Counted from the stretch's first letter, positions 8,791-18,506 are shown. The stretch: DNA of 64,000 nucleotides from Lentisphaeraceae bacterium (GCA_021232515.1 JAJPOQ010000022.1:1-64000), one strand, 5' to 3'. The notes: generated from the letters alone by a model not told the origin. Program-made: numbers and translations.

Positions 8791-10062
8791 ATGACAAAAA
8801 TAATACTTCTTATACTTACAGTTTTTTTCTTTACTAGTTGCTCACATACTGACCAATATGGAGGGAATACGGCGCTTACATTTCCTGCAACTGGTTGGTT
8901 TCATACAGCAGAGAAAAATGGTCGTCAATACTTTGTGACGCCTGAAGGAAACGCTTATATAGCCATTGGCGCAAATCATATTAGTAAGTTTTTGCAACGT
9001 AAAGGTTCAGAAGAGTTTATTGCAAATAATGGCGGTGATCTACCTTCTGCTTGTAGCGCTATGCGCTGTAAGTTGGGTGACTTACACTTGAATGCAGGTG
9101 AAGCTTACTCAGCAGATTTTGAAGAGTTTCGTGACTTGCCTTATATAGCCAATATTCATTATCCATTTGGCGGAAAGTTTGGGTTTGATGTTTTTGATAA
9201 AGAGACGATGTCAAAACTGGCTTCATCATTTACTGAAGAAGCTCAAAAGTTTGCCAATGATAAAAGAATTTTAGGTATAACACTTATTGATTTACCTATT
9301 TGGGATACGCGCCGAGTTAACTTTTATCGCGATTTAAAATTGGCATCCGCAGGTAAACAAGCTTACCTAAAATTCATTCAAAAAAACTATGCCTCAATTG
9401 AACAGTTAAATAAGGCTTATGGAACTGCGTTTGATAGTTACAATGCTATCTCCAGTAAAGGTATCTCCAAGAAGAACCTGATTACCAAAAAAGATGACGA
9501 TGCCTTTCTCGGTTTAGTTGCGGAAGAGTTTTATCGCATGGCAAGAGTAGCAGTGAAAACCGGTGCTCCGAATCATATGTTCTTTGGCGAACGTTATGTT
9601 TTAAGAATGTATCCGGATGAAGTAATCAAAGTTGTTGGTAAGTACGTCGATGTTTTTTGTACTCAAGCTCTTATTTTGTCTCCACAGCGTCCGCCAGAGT
9701 GGCAATACTTTCAAGAAGATGGATATGACCACGAATATAGTTTGACTAAGAAGCCCATGATCGTCATTGATTGGGCGGCGCCGTTCAGTACCGGAGAATC
9801 ATATGATAACTGGAATGGCTTTATTAAAAACGAAAAAGAAGCTTCAGATGATGCCGCAAAGTGGTTGACCGATGCTTTCCAAAAGCCTTATACGATTGGC
9901 GTCTTCAAGTGTCAGTTGATTGGTTACCATGGAAATGATAAGCGTTTTCCAAAAGGGAAGATGAAACGGACTTACTTGCAAGATGACGGCTCAAGTTTTG
10001 AGTATAGAACAAAGAAGACAATCGAAGCTCATAAACAAGTGTTAGATACTGTCTACAAGTAG
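8791..10062 (+). CDS. Glycosidase-like (TIM-barrel, agarase-like) lipoprotein
   Basis: 423 residues. The N-terminus is a lipoprotein signal with lipobox F-T-S-C (Cys17). GGAG precedes the ATG. After it come GWFHTAEKNGRQYFVTPEGNAY, a pattern I associate with beta-agarase-like clan-A glycoside hydrolases, a Y-L-K-F-I...Y-A-S-I-E-Q-L-N-K-A-Y-G-T stretch and GERYVLRMYPDEV. The usual strand-4 N-E and strand-7 E positions look to be LIDLPIWD and MIVIDWAAPF here, so the classical catalytic glutamates may be absent or replaced by Asp; I could not align it properly. It probably acts on a marine polysaccharide at the cell surface. It is monocistronic and converges on a prepilin pair with a one-base gap. 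Confidence 0.65.
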   Translation: MTKIILLILTVFFFTSCSHTDQYGGNTALTFPATGWFHTAEKNGRQYFVTPEGNAYIAIGANHISKFLQRKGSEEFIANNGGDLPSACSAMRCKLGDLHLNAGEAYSADFEEFRDLPYIANIHYPFGGKFGFDVFDKETMSKLASSFTEEAQKFANDKRILGITLIDLPIWDTRRVNFYRDLKLASAGKQAYLKFIQKNYASIEQLNKAYGTAFDSYNAISSKGISKKNLITKKDDDAFLGLVAEEFYRMARVAVKTGAPNHMFFGERYVLRMYPDEVIKVVGKYVDVFCTQALILSPQRPPEWQYFQEDGYDHEYSLTKKPMIVIDWAAPFSTGESYDNWNGFIKNEKEASDDAAKWLTDAFQKPYTIGVFKCQLIGYHGNDKRFPKGKMKRTYLQDDGSSFEYRTKKTIEAHKQVLDTVYK

Positions 10063-10063
10063 T

Positions 10064-10678
10064 TTATTCATTGAAAAATAATGTGACTATATTATCAGGA
10101 TCATTTAGCTTGACTCTAGTTGTTGTGACTATGTGACCATCGATTACAGTGACTATGCCGCTGTTTCTTGGATGTAGTCTGTTCAATAGGTAGTTTTCTC
10201 GCTTTAGAAGGTGGTCACTAAAACTATCAAATTCTCTACAACCCATCAGTATCCACGAAGAAGTGTTTTGGATTTGATCAAAGTATTTTCTCTTAGTAAC
10301 GGAGCTACCGTGGCCACCAGTTTCTTGAACATTAAAACCATATGATGAACGGTCAGCTGGGTTCGTAAACTCAGGGCAATTCATATCGCTTTTTTTCGAT
10401 AGATCAAGACCGTCCATTTTAATCTTTTGATTAATGCCGGCAGTACTGAAAAGTTGTCCTGGCTTTTTGCTGTAGTGATCATTTGCAGTGTGAATATACT
10501 CTTTATCAATAAGCATAAGATAAGCTTTGTACATGTTACTTTGATTGTTGGTGCAAACGGCAGCGTCTGCGGCATCGCGAGCATTTGAAATAGCGGGTAA
10601 AAGCATACTAGCAAGGATACCAATGATGGCAACTACAACGAGTAGCTCGATAAGTGTGAAATTATTCTTTTTCATCAT
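10064..10678 (-). CDS. Prepilin-like secreted protein, second tandem pair, downstream copy
   Basis: 204 residues from [20 protein letters not shown], a standard prepilin cleavage/methylation leader followed by [19 protein letters not shown]. Either of two adjacent ATGs (10678, 10675) could start it. Shared with the upstream neighbour: KPGQL, ...[33 protein letters not shown] and a C-terminal TLFFN. The 12-base gap to the upstream copy and lack of a good Shine-Dalgarno suggest translational coupling. The two make a duplicated pair distinct in C-terminal sequence from the pair near base 2000. Exact function unknown. Confidence 0.85.
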   Translation of the reverse strand: MMKKNNFTLIELLVVVAIIGILASMLLPAISNARDAADAAVCTNNQSNMYKAYLMLIDKEYIHTANDHYSKKPGQLFSTAGINQKIKMDGLDLSKKSDMNCPEFTNPADRSSYGFNVQETGGHGSSVTKRKYFDQIQNTSSWILMGCREFDSFSDHLLKRENYLLNRLHPRNSGIVTVIDGHIVTTTRVKLNDPDNIVTLFFNE

Positions 10679-10690
10679 TTAGAGTAAGCT

Positions 10691-11302
10691 TTAGTCATTA
10701 AAGAAAAGAGTTAGGTTACTGTCAGGATCAAGAAGTTTGTAGCGAGTCGTTGCAGTGACATTCCCAGCCATCATTGTAACATTCCCAGTTTGATTTGGGT
10801 GGTATAGAGAAAGGAGGTTGTTATCTCTATTAATCTTAAAGTCATCTTTGCCGTCAAATTCTCTACAGCCCATTAAAATCCAAGAACCAGTATTTGGTAT
10901 TTGACTTATAAATCGTCTGTCAGTAACACTGGTACTATGTCCTCCATATTCTTGAATGTTATATCCAAAAGAAGCTCTGCTCAGGTCGGGGTTGGTAAAA
11001 CCTTTGCAGTTTAATGAGCTTTTTTTAGGTAGGCCTAAGGTTGTCTGAATGAGTCGTTTATTGATGCCACTTAAACTAATTAGTTGTCCAGGTTTATGCT
11101 CATATGTAGGTAAGTTTGGGTCAAGCCAACCTTCGTCAGAGTGCATGTTATAGGCTTTGTACATACTAGAATGGTTGTTTTTACAGACAGCAGAATCTGC
11201 CGCAGCACGGGCCTTGCCAATAGCAGGCAAAAGCATACTGGAAAGTATACCAATGATGGCTACTACAACGAGTAGTTCGATAAGTGTAAATCTCTTCTTC
11301 AT
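10691..11302 (-). CDS. Prepilin-like secreted protein, second tandem pair, upstream copy
   Basis: 203 residues starting [20 protein letters not shown]. Paralogue of the following gene with aligned [22 protein letters not shown] and TLFFND, and similar length, so the two arose by tandem duplication. It has two central cysteines (VCKNN and NCKGF) that are also conserved in the copy and could form a disulfide. The hydrophobic helix (about residues 9-26) is the only membrane segment. About 190 bases of intergenic DNA separate it from the divergent DUF1592 operon. Confidence 0.85.
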   Translation of the reverse strand: MKKRFTLIELLVVVAIIGILSSMLLPAIGKARAAADSAVCKNNHSSMYKAYNMHSDEGWLDPNLPTYEHKPGQLISLSGINKRLIQTTLGLPKKSSLNCKGFTNPDLSRASFGYNIQEYGGHSTSVTDRRFISQIPNTGSWILMGCREFDGKDDFKINRDNNLLSLYHPNQTGNVTMMAGNVTATTRYKLLDPDSNLTLFFND

Positions 11303-11488
11303 CTGTCCCGATCCTGAATCCTTCCTATAGATAATGTATCAATTTTGAAGAGTGGAGGCAAATATTTGTATAAAAAACAAAGTAGAAAGGGAAAGTGATT
11401 TTTGGGATAGCTTTATTTTTCCTTAAAGCAGTTAGAGTCACAATTCTTGCGCTGTTTTACTTCTTAAAGAAGTCAAATCTAGTGAGAT

Positions 11489-14128
11489 ATGTGGATGATA
11501 AAAAAAATAATAGTTAGCTTGGCCATAGCCACTTCGGTGAATGCTGGCATCAAAGACGGTGTTGGTAAGCAGTTTTTGGAGAAACACTGCTATGATTGTC
11601 ACGATGAAGATATTCAAAAAGGAAAGCTCGATTTAGCATCGTTAAGTTTTGATCCTAGTGATGTTTTGAATTCTAAAAAATGGGAAAAAGTCTACAAGGC
11701 TGTAGCGAATGGTGACATGCCACCTAAAAAGAAAAAGCAGCCAGAAGAAGATTTTAAACTTCAGTTCCTTTCTGCTTTAGAGAAACCACTCTATGAAGCA
11801 GACGTCAAGCGCCAGAAAGAACAAGGAAGAACGCGAGTTCGCCGTATAAATAGAGTTGAGTTTGAACGCACTCTTTCAGATATACTTGGCATGCAGCTCG
11901 ACATAAAAGACTTACTTCCAGAAGACGCTTCTAAAGATGGATTTGATACAGTTGGCGAAGCTTTAAATGTATCATCGGTTCAGATCGCAGCATATATGAA
12001 TGCTCTAGATCTTGTCTTAGATAAAGCAACGACTCTTTACGAACAGCCAAAGTCTAATAAGTACGAACTGAAGTATCAGGAGAACATCCAACTGATGCAA
12101 GTTTATCGTCGTACAGGAGCTTTTTATATCCGTCCAGAAGGTGATGGTATAGTTATATTTTCACCTCAAAAGCATGCTCATTTAAATTCTGAACTTGGTC
12201 AGTATGTCATACCTTTTGACGGCAAATATAAAGTCAATTTTCGAGCTCAATCACTGCGTAGTGAAAAGCCACTAACTCTAAATGTTAGAACCGGTGGTCG
12301 TGGACACTTTGAAACAAATGACGTGCCTCAAACTAGGCTCGCCTATGTCAATATACCTACTGATAAGCTGACTCCGTTCGAGTATGAAGCTGAGTTCGTT
12401 CAAGGCCAAGCTTTTCGCCTATATCCAGAAATGCTTCCTCACATGCGCTTTACAAGTGAAGGCCGTATCATGGGAATCAAAAAGGATATGACCGGCAAAC
12501 AAGCTGAGTTTAAAGGTCCTGGTATTCATATCGAAAGTGTTCACGTTGAAGGTCCGATAATTGAAAAGTGGCCACCTTTGTCTCATGAACTTCTTTGGGG
12601 TGGTGTAAAAACTATTAAGAAAAAAGGCGTAAAGCCAAATGAGAATATCAATGCCCATCTCGACGGTGAACCAAAGCGCGAAGCTAAGCCAAAATTGACT
12701 AAGATCAAAAAGAAGAAAGTTGGTTCAGCTCCTTATGTATTTGATCCAAAACAAAAGATAAAAGGTGAGATGTGTTACCCAAATGCAGGTAAGCCTTCAC
12801 CATTTCACGCAACATTGGTTTTAGCTCCTGATGATCCAAAAGCAGAAGCAGTAAGACTTATGACTCGCTTTGCACCAGTTGCATTTCGTCGCGATGTAAA
12901 GCCGGAAGAAGTACAAAGGCATATAGACCTTGTACATTATTGGTTAGATGAAGGCGTTGATTTTGAAGAGTCGATGAAAGCTGGCTATAAGTCTCTTTTG
13001 ACTTCTTCTCATTTCCTTTACCACAAACCAGCATTTACTCAACAAGGTGAGATTTCAGATATAGCTCTTAGTGAGCGTCTCTCATATTTCCTTTGGTCTT
13101 CTAAGCCAGATGAAGAGTTACTTAACCTTGCTAAGTCTGGAGATATACGAGACGAAAAGATCCTTAGTGCACAAGTTGAAAGAATGCTTAAAGATCCACG
13201 TTCTGAATGTTTCCTAGATAACTTTTTGGGGCAGTGGCTCGATTTAAGAAAAATAGACTTTACAGAGCCTGACTCGAAAATTTACCCTGAGTTTGATCCA
13301 GTTCTAAAATGGTCAATGACTGAGGAAGTAGTGGCGTTCTTTAGAGAACTTATGGAGAAAGACTTAAGCGTTGAAAATATAATCGATTCTGAATTCGCGA
13401 TGATCAATGAGCGTTTAGCGAGGCACTATGAACTGCCTCCTGTTAAAGGTATGGAAATACGTCGTGTCGAACTTCCAGAAGATACACCGCGTGGTGGAGT
13501 GATCGGTATGTCTGCTATTCATAAAGTAACCGCCAATGGAGCTTCAACTTCACCAGTTGTGCGTGGAGTTTGGATACTTGAAAGAATCATGGGCATCCAT
13601 CCGCCACCACCACCAACAAGTGTCGACGGGATCGAAGCCGATATACGCGGGACTAAGACTGTTTTAGATCAACTTGAGAAGCACCGTGAGTCAAAAGCTT
13701 GTGCTAGCTGTCACCAGTTGATTGACCCTCCAGGAGTTGCTCTTGAGTGTTTCGATGTGATTGGCGCTTGGCGTACAAACTATAGAAACTTAAATGTTGA
13801 GAAGGCGAGTAAGCGCATAAAGTTCTTCCCAAATGCACCATTGCCAATTGTCTATGAAACTGGTTTGCCAGTTGTGGCTTCATATGAGCTAAAAGATGGC
13901 AGAAGATTTGAGGATATTAATCAATTCAAACAGATGTTCCTAGAGAATCCAGATGACATAGCTAAAAATGTCGTTGAGAAAATGATCACCTACGCTACAG
14001 GTTCGGGCATAAGTATGAGTGACCATCGAGATGTGAAAGCTGTAGTCGGCAAGATCCGCGAAAAGGACTATGGGTTCCGCAGTTTGATTCACGAAGTAGT
14101 TAAAAGCGAAATTTTCCAAAGGAAGTAA
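11489..14128 (+). CDS. DUF1592-family cytochrome-like protein (DUF1587/1595/1592/1588/1585)
   Basis: 879 residues with signal peptide (KKIIVSLAIATSVNA). ATG at 11489 or the one at 11495 can start it. Order: haem-type HCYDCHDEDIQKGKLDL near residue 33, DUF1587 with RRINRVEFERTLSDIL (about 118), a long beta-rich middle with a Lys-rich linker (about 380-415), DUF1595 with FAPVAFRRDV, DUF1592 with LSERLSYFLWSSKPDEELL, DUF1588 with ACASCHQLIDPPG (second CxxCH) and a C-terminal DUF1585 (MITYATGSG). This architecture is typical of Planctomycetes and relatives, with periplasmic location and unknown reaction; redox chemistry on a complex substrate is inferred from the haem motifs. Its TAA overlaps the ATG of the DUF1552 gene. 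Confidence 0.92.
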   Translation: MWMIKKIIVSLAIATSVNAGIKDGVGKQFLEKHCYDCHDEDIQKGKLDLASLSFDPSDVLNSKKWEKVYKAVANGDMPPKKKKQPEEDFKLQFLSALEKPLYEADVKRQKEQGRTRVRRINRVEFERTLSDILGMQLDIKDLLPEDASKDGFDTVGEALNVSSVQIAAYMNALDLVLDKATTLYEQPKSNKYELKYQENIQLMQVYRRTGAFYIRPEGDGIVIFSPQKHAHLNSELGQYVIPFDGKYKVNFRAQSLRSEKPLTLNVRTGGRGHFETNDVPQTRLAYVNIPTDKLTPFEYEAEFVQGQAFRLYPEMLPHMRFTSEGRIMGIKKDMTGKQAEFKGPGIHIESVHVEGPIIEKWPPLSHELLWGGVKTIKKKGVKPNENINAHLDGEPKREAKPKLTKIKKKKVGSAPYVFDPKQKIKGEMCYPNAGKPSPFHATLVLAPDDPKAEAVRLMTRFAPVAFRRDVKPEEVQRHIDLVHYWLDEGVDFEESMKAGYKSLLTSSHFLYHKPAFTQQGEISDIALSERLSYFLWSSKPDEELLNLAKSGDIRDEKILSAQVERMLKDPRSECFLDNFLGQWLDLRKIDFTEPDSKIYPEFDPVLKWSMTEEVVAFFRELMEKDLSVENIIDSEFAMINERLARHYELPPVKGMEIRRVELPEDTPRGGVIGMSAIHKVTANGASTSPVVRGVWILERIMGIHPPPPPTSVDGIEADIRGTKTVLDQLEKHRESKACASCHQLIDPPGVALECFDVIGAWRTNYRNLNVEKASKRIKFFPNAPLPIVYETGLPVVASYELKDGRRFEDINQFKQMFLENPDDIAKNVVEKMITYATGSGISMSDHRDVKAVVGKIREKDYGFRSLIHEVVKSEIFQRK

Positions 14129-15390
14129 TGATGAAAACAACAAGAAGAAACTTTTTGAAAGCATCTGGCGTTATGTTTGCTTTACCGATGTTTGAATCAT
14201 TGGGAGCGACTCAAGCAGAGCTTAACCCAGTCCGTATGGTATGTGTAAATAACAATCTTGGTCTTATCTCAGAAAACTATGTTCCAGAAGGATCGGGCTT
14301 TGACTACAAACCATCTCGTTATTTGAAGTTCTTACAAAAGCATAGAAAGAAGTTCACATCTTTTAGTGGAGTTTATCATCCGGAAATGACCGGCGGGCAT
14401 CCTCCAGAAAAGAGCTTTTTGACTTGTGCTCCAAATCCTCAAAGCGGAAGTTTTAAAAATACTATTTCACTGGATCAATTAGCAGTCGATCATATAGGTG
14501 CTAAAACGCGTTATTCGGCTTTAGTTCTTTCTTCAAATGGCGGTCCGTCACTATCTTGGACAAGAGCTGGAGTTCCTATTCCTGGAGAAGATAGCCCAAA
14601 GAAGCTTTATCAAAAATTGTTTGTAAATGGCACTAAAGAAGAAGTTCGTCGTCAGTTGCTAAGGTTGCGTATGGGCAAGAGTATCATGGATAACGTTCAT
14701 GGTGAAGCAAAAGCTCTTGAAAAGCAGATGAGCGCTTCAGATAGAGAGAAGTTTGACGAGTACTTAACTTCAGTTCGCGAAGTTGAAGAACAAATGGTGC
14801 GCATGCAGGATTGGGAAAAGAAGCCTAAGCCAAAAGTCAATTATAAGATGCCTACCGACATAAGCGGAAAAGCTGATGTTATAGGTAAAGCTAGACTTAT
14901 GTTTGACCTTATTCATCTTGCTCTTAAAACTGACTCGACACGCTTAGTGACGATGAACATGCAAGGTCACTTTATAGTTCCACCAATTCCTGGAGTAGCG
15001 GAAGGCTACCACACACTTTCGCACCATGGTATGAAAGAAAATAAATTAAACGAAATGGCTCTTATCGAAGATGAGCAGATGAAAGTTTTAGCTCAGTTTT
15101 TGGATAAGATGGACGTAGTCAAAGAGGGTGGTAAAACACTTCTAGATAATACTATGGTTATGTACGGTTCAAACATGGGCAACTCATCGACTCATGACAA
15201 CCGCAATCTACCTTTGATTCTTGCTGGTGGTAACTTTAAGCACGGTCAGCACCTTGCTTTTGATCCACTGAAGAATGAGCACATTGGTAACCTTTATGTA
15301 CAGATGCTAAATGGCTTAGGAATCGAATCCGAAAGATTTGGAACTAGTACTATTGGCTACATGAAAGGTTTCGAGGCGAAAAAAGCCTAG
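14128..15390 (+). CDS. DUF1552 family secreted protein
   Basis: 420 residues; starts MMKTTRRNFLKASG, a twin-arginine-type signal, with AGGAAG just upstream. The start shares one base with the stop of the DUF1592 gene, so the two are translationally coupled. DUF1552 hallmarks include SLDQLAVDHIG, LSSNGGPSLSWTRAGVPIP, the SVREVEEQ region and TMVMYGSNMGNSSTHDNRNLP. DUF1552 proteins resemble DUF1501 in lying beside a cytochrome-like partner and share the alkaline phosphatase-like ending pattern. The reaction is not known. A strong rho-independent terminator follows directly. Confidence 0.92.
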   Translation: MMKTTRRNFLKASGVMFALPMFESLGATQAELNPVRMVCVNNNLGLISENYVPEGSGFDYKPSRYLKFLQKHRKKFTSFSGVYHPEMTGGHPPEKSFLTCAPNPQSGSFKNTISLDQLAVDHIGAKTRYSALVLSSNGGPSLSWTRAGVPIPGEDSPKKLYQKLFVNGTKEEVRRQLLRLRMGKSIMDNVHGEAKALEKQMSASDREKFDEYLTSVREVEEQMVRMQDWEKKPKPKVNYKMPTDISGKADVIGKARLMFDLIHLALKTDSTRLVTMNMQGHFIVPPIPGVAEGYHTLSHHGMKENKLNEMALIEDEQMKVLAQFLDKMDVVKEGGKTLLDNTMVMYGSNMGNSSTHDNRNLPLILAGGNFKHGQHLAFDPLKNEHIGNLYVQMLNGLGIESERFGTSTIGYMKGFEAKKA

Positions 15391-15401
15391 ACTCACACTT
15401 T

Positions 15402-15467
15402 CCTCTATTTTTAGCATGTCTTTTTAAAATCGGTTTTGAGTAGTGCTAAAGATAGAGGAGTTTTTTA
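15402..15467 (+). terminator. Rho-independent terminator of the DUF1592-DUF1552 operon
   Basis: Arms at 15402-15416 and 15444-15458 pair over 15 bp with one G-U wobble, enclosing a loop of 27 bases, followed by AG and TTTTTTATTTT. It begins 11 bases after the DUF1552 stop. The T-run is only on the + side, so it serves the rightward operon and also marks the end of the convergent propeller gene. Confidence 0.85.
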
Positions 15468-16670
15468 TTTTGAAACTCTTTCAGCGATGTAAGCGCCGAT
15501 AACATTCTTCTTATCGCGCCAGTTACTCGCCCAAATAACAAAGTTACCATCCGGAGAGGGCACGGCGTGAGCCTCAGACAAGTAGTCCACTCTTTTTGAA
15601 TGTAAGTGGGCGATCCTCTCAACAGTAAAACTGCCGTCTAGTTTTACCGCAACGACTTCATCCCAGTATGGGCCCCAGTTTGGACCCGCGTATTGATACG
15701 TGACGTATGCCCAGCCGGGTCTTTTTACATTGCGAGTTGAGACATGACCGGCATAACCATTCTTAGTGAGCTGGGTGATCTTGCCATCTTTCAAGCGCCG
15801 CTTAAGTACTCTACCATCATCGCTTTTATACTTTGAACCGCCAACTGCAACATCGTCACCATTTATATCGACAGTTAAGTCATAGTGACTGGGGCGGCTA
15901 CTTTCCCAAAGTTTGCCTACCTTTTTACCATCTAAAGTAAATACTTGTGTTTGGTCATTTTTCGGTCCATTAAAGTGACCATTGACGACTACATATTTCC
16001 CTGAAGCTGAGATAGAAGCCCAGTCGATAGTAACGCCTTTAAGGGCGATGTCTGGGTACTTTTTCTTTAGTTCGATGTTATAAGCAAATGCCACTTTTTG
16101 TTGACCTTTATTTCCACAGAGAACGATAAGTTTGCCGTCATCTGAAAGGTTTCCTTCCCAAGGACCAATTAAAAGTTTGGAGTAAGCTTCAAAGCTGGCG
16201 AGGACTTCCGTTTTGTCTGTTCTTACATTCCAAAACCCAAGAGTGTTATTTTTTATGTAAACCATTTTGTCGGGAAGAGTAGGGTGCCAGCGAACTTCAT
16301 CTCCTGGACACGAGTTTCGACCAAAGAGAGTTTTGTAGTTTTTGCCATCTAGAAACAGAAAGCTGGGGAAACCATTGTGACGTTGTAAGAAAAGCAGAGT
16401 TTGGTCGGCATTCCAAGCAGCATTTTTAGGATAGTTTTGTCTAGCGATGTTAGACCAGCGGGCATCGATGCCATTCATCAAAGTTCCGGGATCTCCAGTA
16501 ACTCTGGTGATTTTTGAGCCAAAGATAGGATCGGAAAATGGCACGAGATATTTTGGTTTTGCCAATATTGGTTGAGTCACTTCTTGTTTATGTATTACAG
16601 GAGCTTTTTGTCCAAAAGACTCTGTGAGGAAAACAAGGGAGAAAAATAATGTAAATACACACAACTTCAT
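15465..16670 (-). CDS. Secreted beta-propeller (TolB/WD40-like) protein
   Basis: 401 residues from the ATG at 16670 (signal peptide MKLCVFTLFFSLVFLTESFG); a longer frame reaches 16775 but would precede the signal and enter the terminator of the next gene. It has a series of repeating blades with aromatic/Asp pattern: AAWNADQTLLFLQRH, EVRWHPTLPDKMVYI, GNLSDDGKLIVLCG, ASISASGKYVVVNG, HAVPSPDGNFVIWAS. That is the signature of six- to seven-bladed TolB/WD40-like propellers, some of which are lyase-like in PVC bacteria, but I see no catalytic motif. Probably periplasmic; function unassigned. Confidence 0.75.
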   Translation of the reverse strand: MKLCVFTLFFSLVFLTESFGQKAPVIHKQEVTQPILAKPKYLVPFSDPIFGSKITRVTGDPGTLMNGIDARWSNIARQNYPKNAAWNADQTLLFLQRHNGFPSFLFLDGKNYKTLFGRNSCPGDEVRWHPTLPDKMVYIKNNTLGFWNVRTDKTEVLASFEAYSKLLIGPWEGNLSDDGKLIVLCGNKGQQKVAFAYNIELKKKYPDIALKGVTIDWASISASGKYVVVNGHFNGPKNDQTQVFTLDGKKVGKLWESSRPSHYDLTVDINGDDVAVGGSKYKSDDGRVLKRRLKDGKITQLTKNGYAGHVSTRNVKRPGWAYVTYQYAGPNWGPYWDEVVAVKLDGSFTVERIAHLHSKRVDYLSEAHAVPSPDGNFVIWASNWRDKKNVIGAYIAERVSK

Positions 16671-16760
16671 AATAACCACACACTTAATTATACACAGATA
16701 GATTAGAATTCCTGATTGAGGCTTTTTCAAATGAAGTGGATGTAATGAGTCATATAGAGT

Positions 16761-16800
16761 AAATAAAAAAGCCACAGTTCTAAAAAGATCTGTGGCTTTT
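16761..16800 (-). terminator. Rho-independent terminator of the toroid-protein gene
   Basis: Arms AAAAGCCACAG (16767-16777) and CTGTGGCTTTT (16790-16800) pair over 11 bp around a 12-base loop. On the minus strand the stem runs into TTTTTTATTT, so it ends transcripts from the gene stopping at 16825. It sits upstream of the propeller gene, separating the two transcription units. Confidence 0.85.
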
Positions 16801-16824
16801 AGGGTTTTGTGATGAGAGAGTTTT

Positions 16825-18387
16825 TTACTCGATGAGATCTAGGCCTTCTTCTTCCATTTCTGGTTTTTTCTTCTTAGCGTTATTTGGAGTAAAACCACCT
16901 TTTGCACCTTTCGATGAAGGAAGGTAGCGGTAATAAACAGTGAGCATGAGTGAAGCTAAAGTTGTTGCGTAAATCTTACCTGTTAGGTCATCCATGTTGC
17001 CGTGGAAGTCACTAGGGTAAACCCAGTAACCTTCTTTGTGTTGGTTGGATGTGAGTTCTTTTTGGAACTTTCTATTCCAGTTTTTCCACTCATTTCCACC
17101 ATGCTGAAACATTGCTTGAGTTGCGTAGTACCAGCCATAAAGTGACTCTTTTGGAGCGTTTGCCCACGTTAGGTTAGCTAAATCGTCTTCGGCAATTTTT
17201 GCAATTTCATCGGCCATGCCTTTGTCAGCACCTTCACCAAACAGTTGTAGACACAAGACACCAACAGCTCTCATGGTGTGCTTACCTTTTTTGACGGGGC
17301 CCTTAGCGCCATTGTAAGGGAAGCCGTTTCCTGTATCTGATTCTACAGCACGAGCTTTAAGCCAGTCGATACCGCGATAGATAGCATCGTTAAGTCCTGG
17401 TTCTTCACAGCCTGCACCATAAGCAGCTTTAAGTGCTTGGTAGTTCCAGCCGGCGACTGAGAGGTCTTGCTTTTCGTTTTCATCTAGATTGTAGCCATAG
17501 TGGTAGCTTCCACCTTTTTGCATACCGTCGATGACAAAGCGTATGTTGGTGTTCATAGCATCTTCTAGCATATAGACACCTGTCATGGCATAAGCTTCAG
17601 CGAGAGCATAAGTTTTTATTGCGTGAGCATAGACGTCTTTTGGTCGTGGAGGACTTTTGGCGAGCCACTCCATAGCTTTTTTGACAGTCTTACCGAATTT
17701 TTTAGAAAGTTGAGTTTCGCCGTAAGCAAGAAAGGTGAGTAGAGCTAGACCAGTAAATGACTCCTGTCGAGTACTGCCCCATGAGCCATCTGGATTTTGA
17801 ACTTTTGCTAACCACCAAAGGGCTTTAAGTAGGCTGTCTTGACCAACTTGGCTTCCACCAAATTTTGAAACTGCACTGGCTCGACCTGCAGCAGAACGAC
17901 CGCCAAAAACATTTGGCGAGGCAAAAGCTGAAGGAGACACAGTTACATCTGAGACGGCTTCAACAGTTGAGTCATCTTCTGTAGATGGCGCTTCATCGTT
18001 GGTGTCTTCTAAGGCCGCATCATTTGAGTCGACGTTTTCTATAGCGACTGTAGTTAGAACGGGATTGGTAACATCTTGAGTTTCTTCAACAACTGGCTCA
18101 GGCTCTTCAATCGGTGGAGGTTCTTCAATTTTTATTTCCTCTACCTCTTCCATAACAACAGTTATTTCAGGGACTTCTTCTTTGTACTTATCTGTTATAA
18201 AGATCGCTAAGATGATAATCAGGATGACATGAAAAGCAGTTGAAATAACAGGGCCAATCAAGGATTCGATCAGCCTTTTCTTTCTATATTCTTCCTGTAT
18301 TTGAAGTATATCTGCATCGCTTAGGGCGTAGTCGTCGTACTCTTCGTATGCGTCGTCGTCATACTCTTCTATCCATTCATCACTCAT
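16825..18387 (-). CDS. Membrane-anchored alpha/alpha-toroid (prenyltransferase/squalene-cyclase-like) protein with TonB-like N-terminus
   Basis: 520 residues. The N-terminus is acidic and cytoplasmic (EEYDDDAYEEYDDYA), followed by one transmembrane helix (about 43-66, with IGPVISTAFHVILIIILAIF), then a Pro/Glu-rich stretch (VEEIKIEEPPPIEEPEPVV) that resembles TonB spacers. Residues about 185-480 contain repeated W-x-G-S-W / G-Y-W elements (LWWLAKVQNPDGSWGS, EGYWVYP) typical of the terpenoid cyclase/protein prenyltransferase toroid fold. AGGA precedes the ATG. The family is widespread in Planctomycetes as prenyltransferase/squalene oxidase repeat proteins, often near ExbB/ExbD; here no ExbB is adjacent. 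No catalytic DxDD motif was seen, so cyclase activity is unlikely. Confidence 0.8.
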   Translation of the reverse strand: MSDEWIEEYDDDAYEEYDDYALSDADILQIQEEYRKKRLIESLIGPVISTAFHVILIIILAIFITDKYKEEVPEITVVMEEVEEIKIEEPPPIEEPEPVVEETQDVTNPVLTTVAIENVDSNDAALEDTNDEAPSTEDDSTVEAVSDVTVSPSAFASPNVFGGRSAAGRASAVSKFGGSQVGQDSLLKALWWLAKVQNPDGSWGSTRQESFTGLALLTFLAYGETQLSKKFGKTVKKAMEWLAKSPPRPKDVYAHAIKTYALAEAYAMTGVYMLEDAMNTNIRFVIDGMQKGGSYHYGYNLDENEKQDLSVAGWNYQALKAAYGAGCEEPGLNDAIYRGIDWLKARAVESDTGNGFPYNGAKGPVKKGKHTMRAVGVLCLQLFGEGADKGMADEIAKIAEDDLANLTWANAPKESLYGWYYATQAMFQHGGNEWKNWNRKFQKELTSNQHKEGYWVYPSDFHGNMDDLTGKIYATTLASLMLTVYYRYLPSSKGAKGGFTPNNAKKKKPEMEEEGLDLIE

Positions 18388-18506
18388 GTCTTAATCCTGT
18401 GTTATTTGCCTAATTGATCATATGGCACAACAGGTTAAACAGGATGATGGATAGAAGCCTAACAGCTTATTTGTATTTTATCCTTAAAATATTTTCAAGA
18501 GATAAT

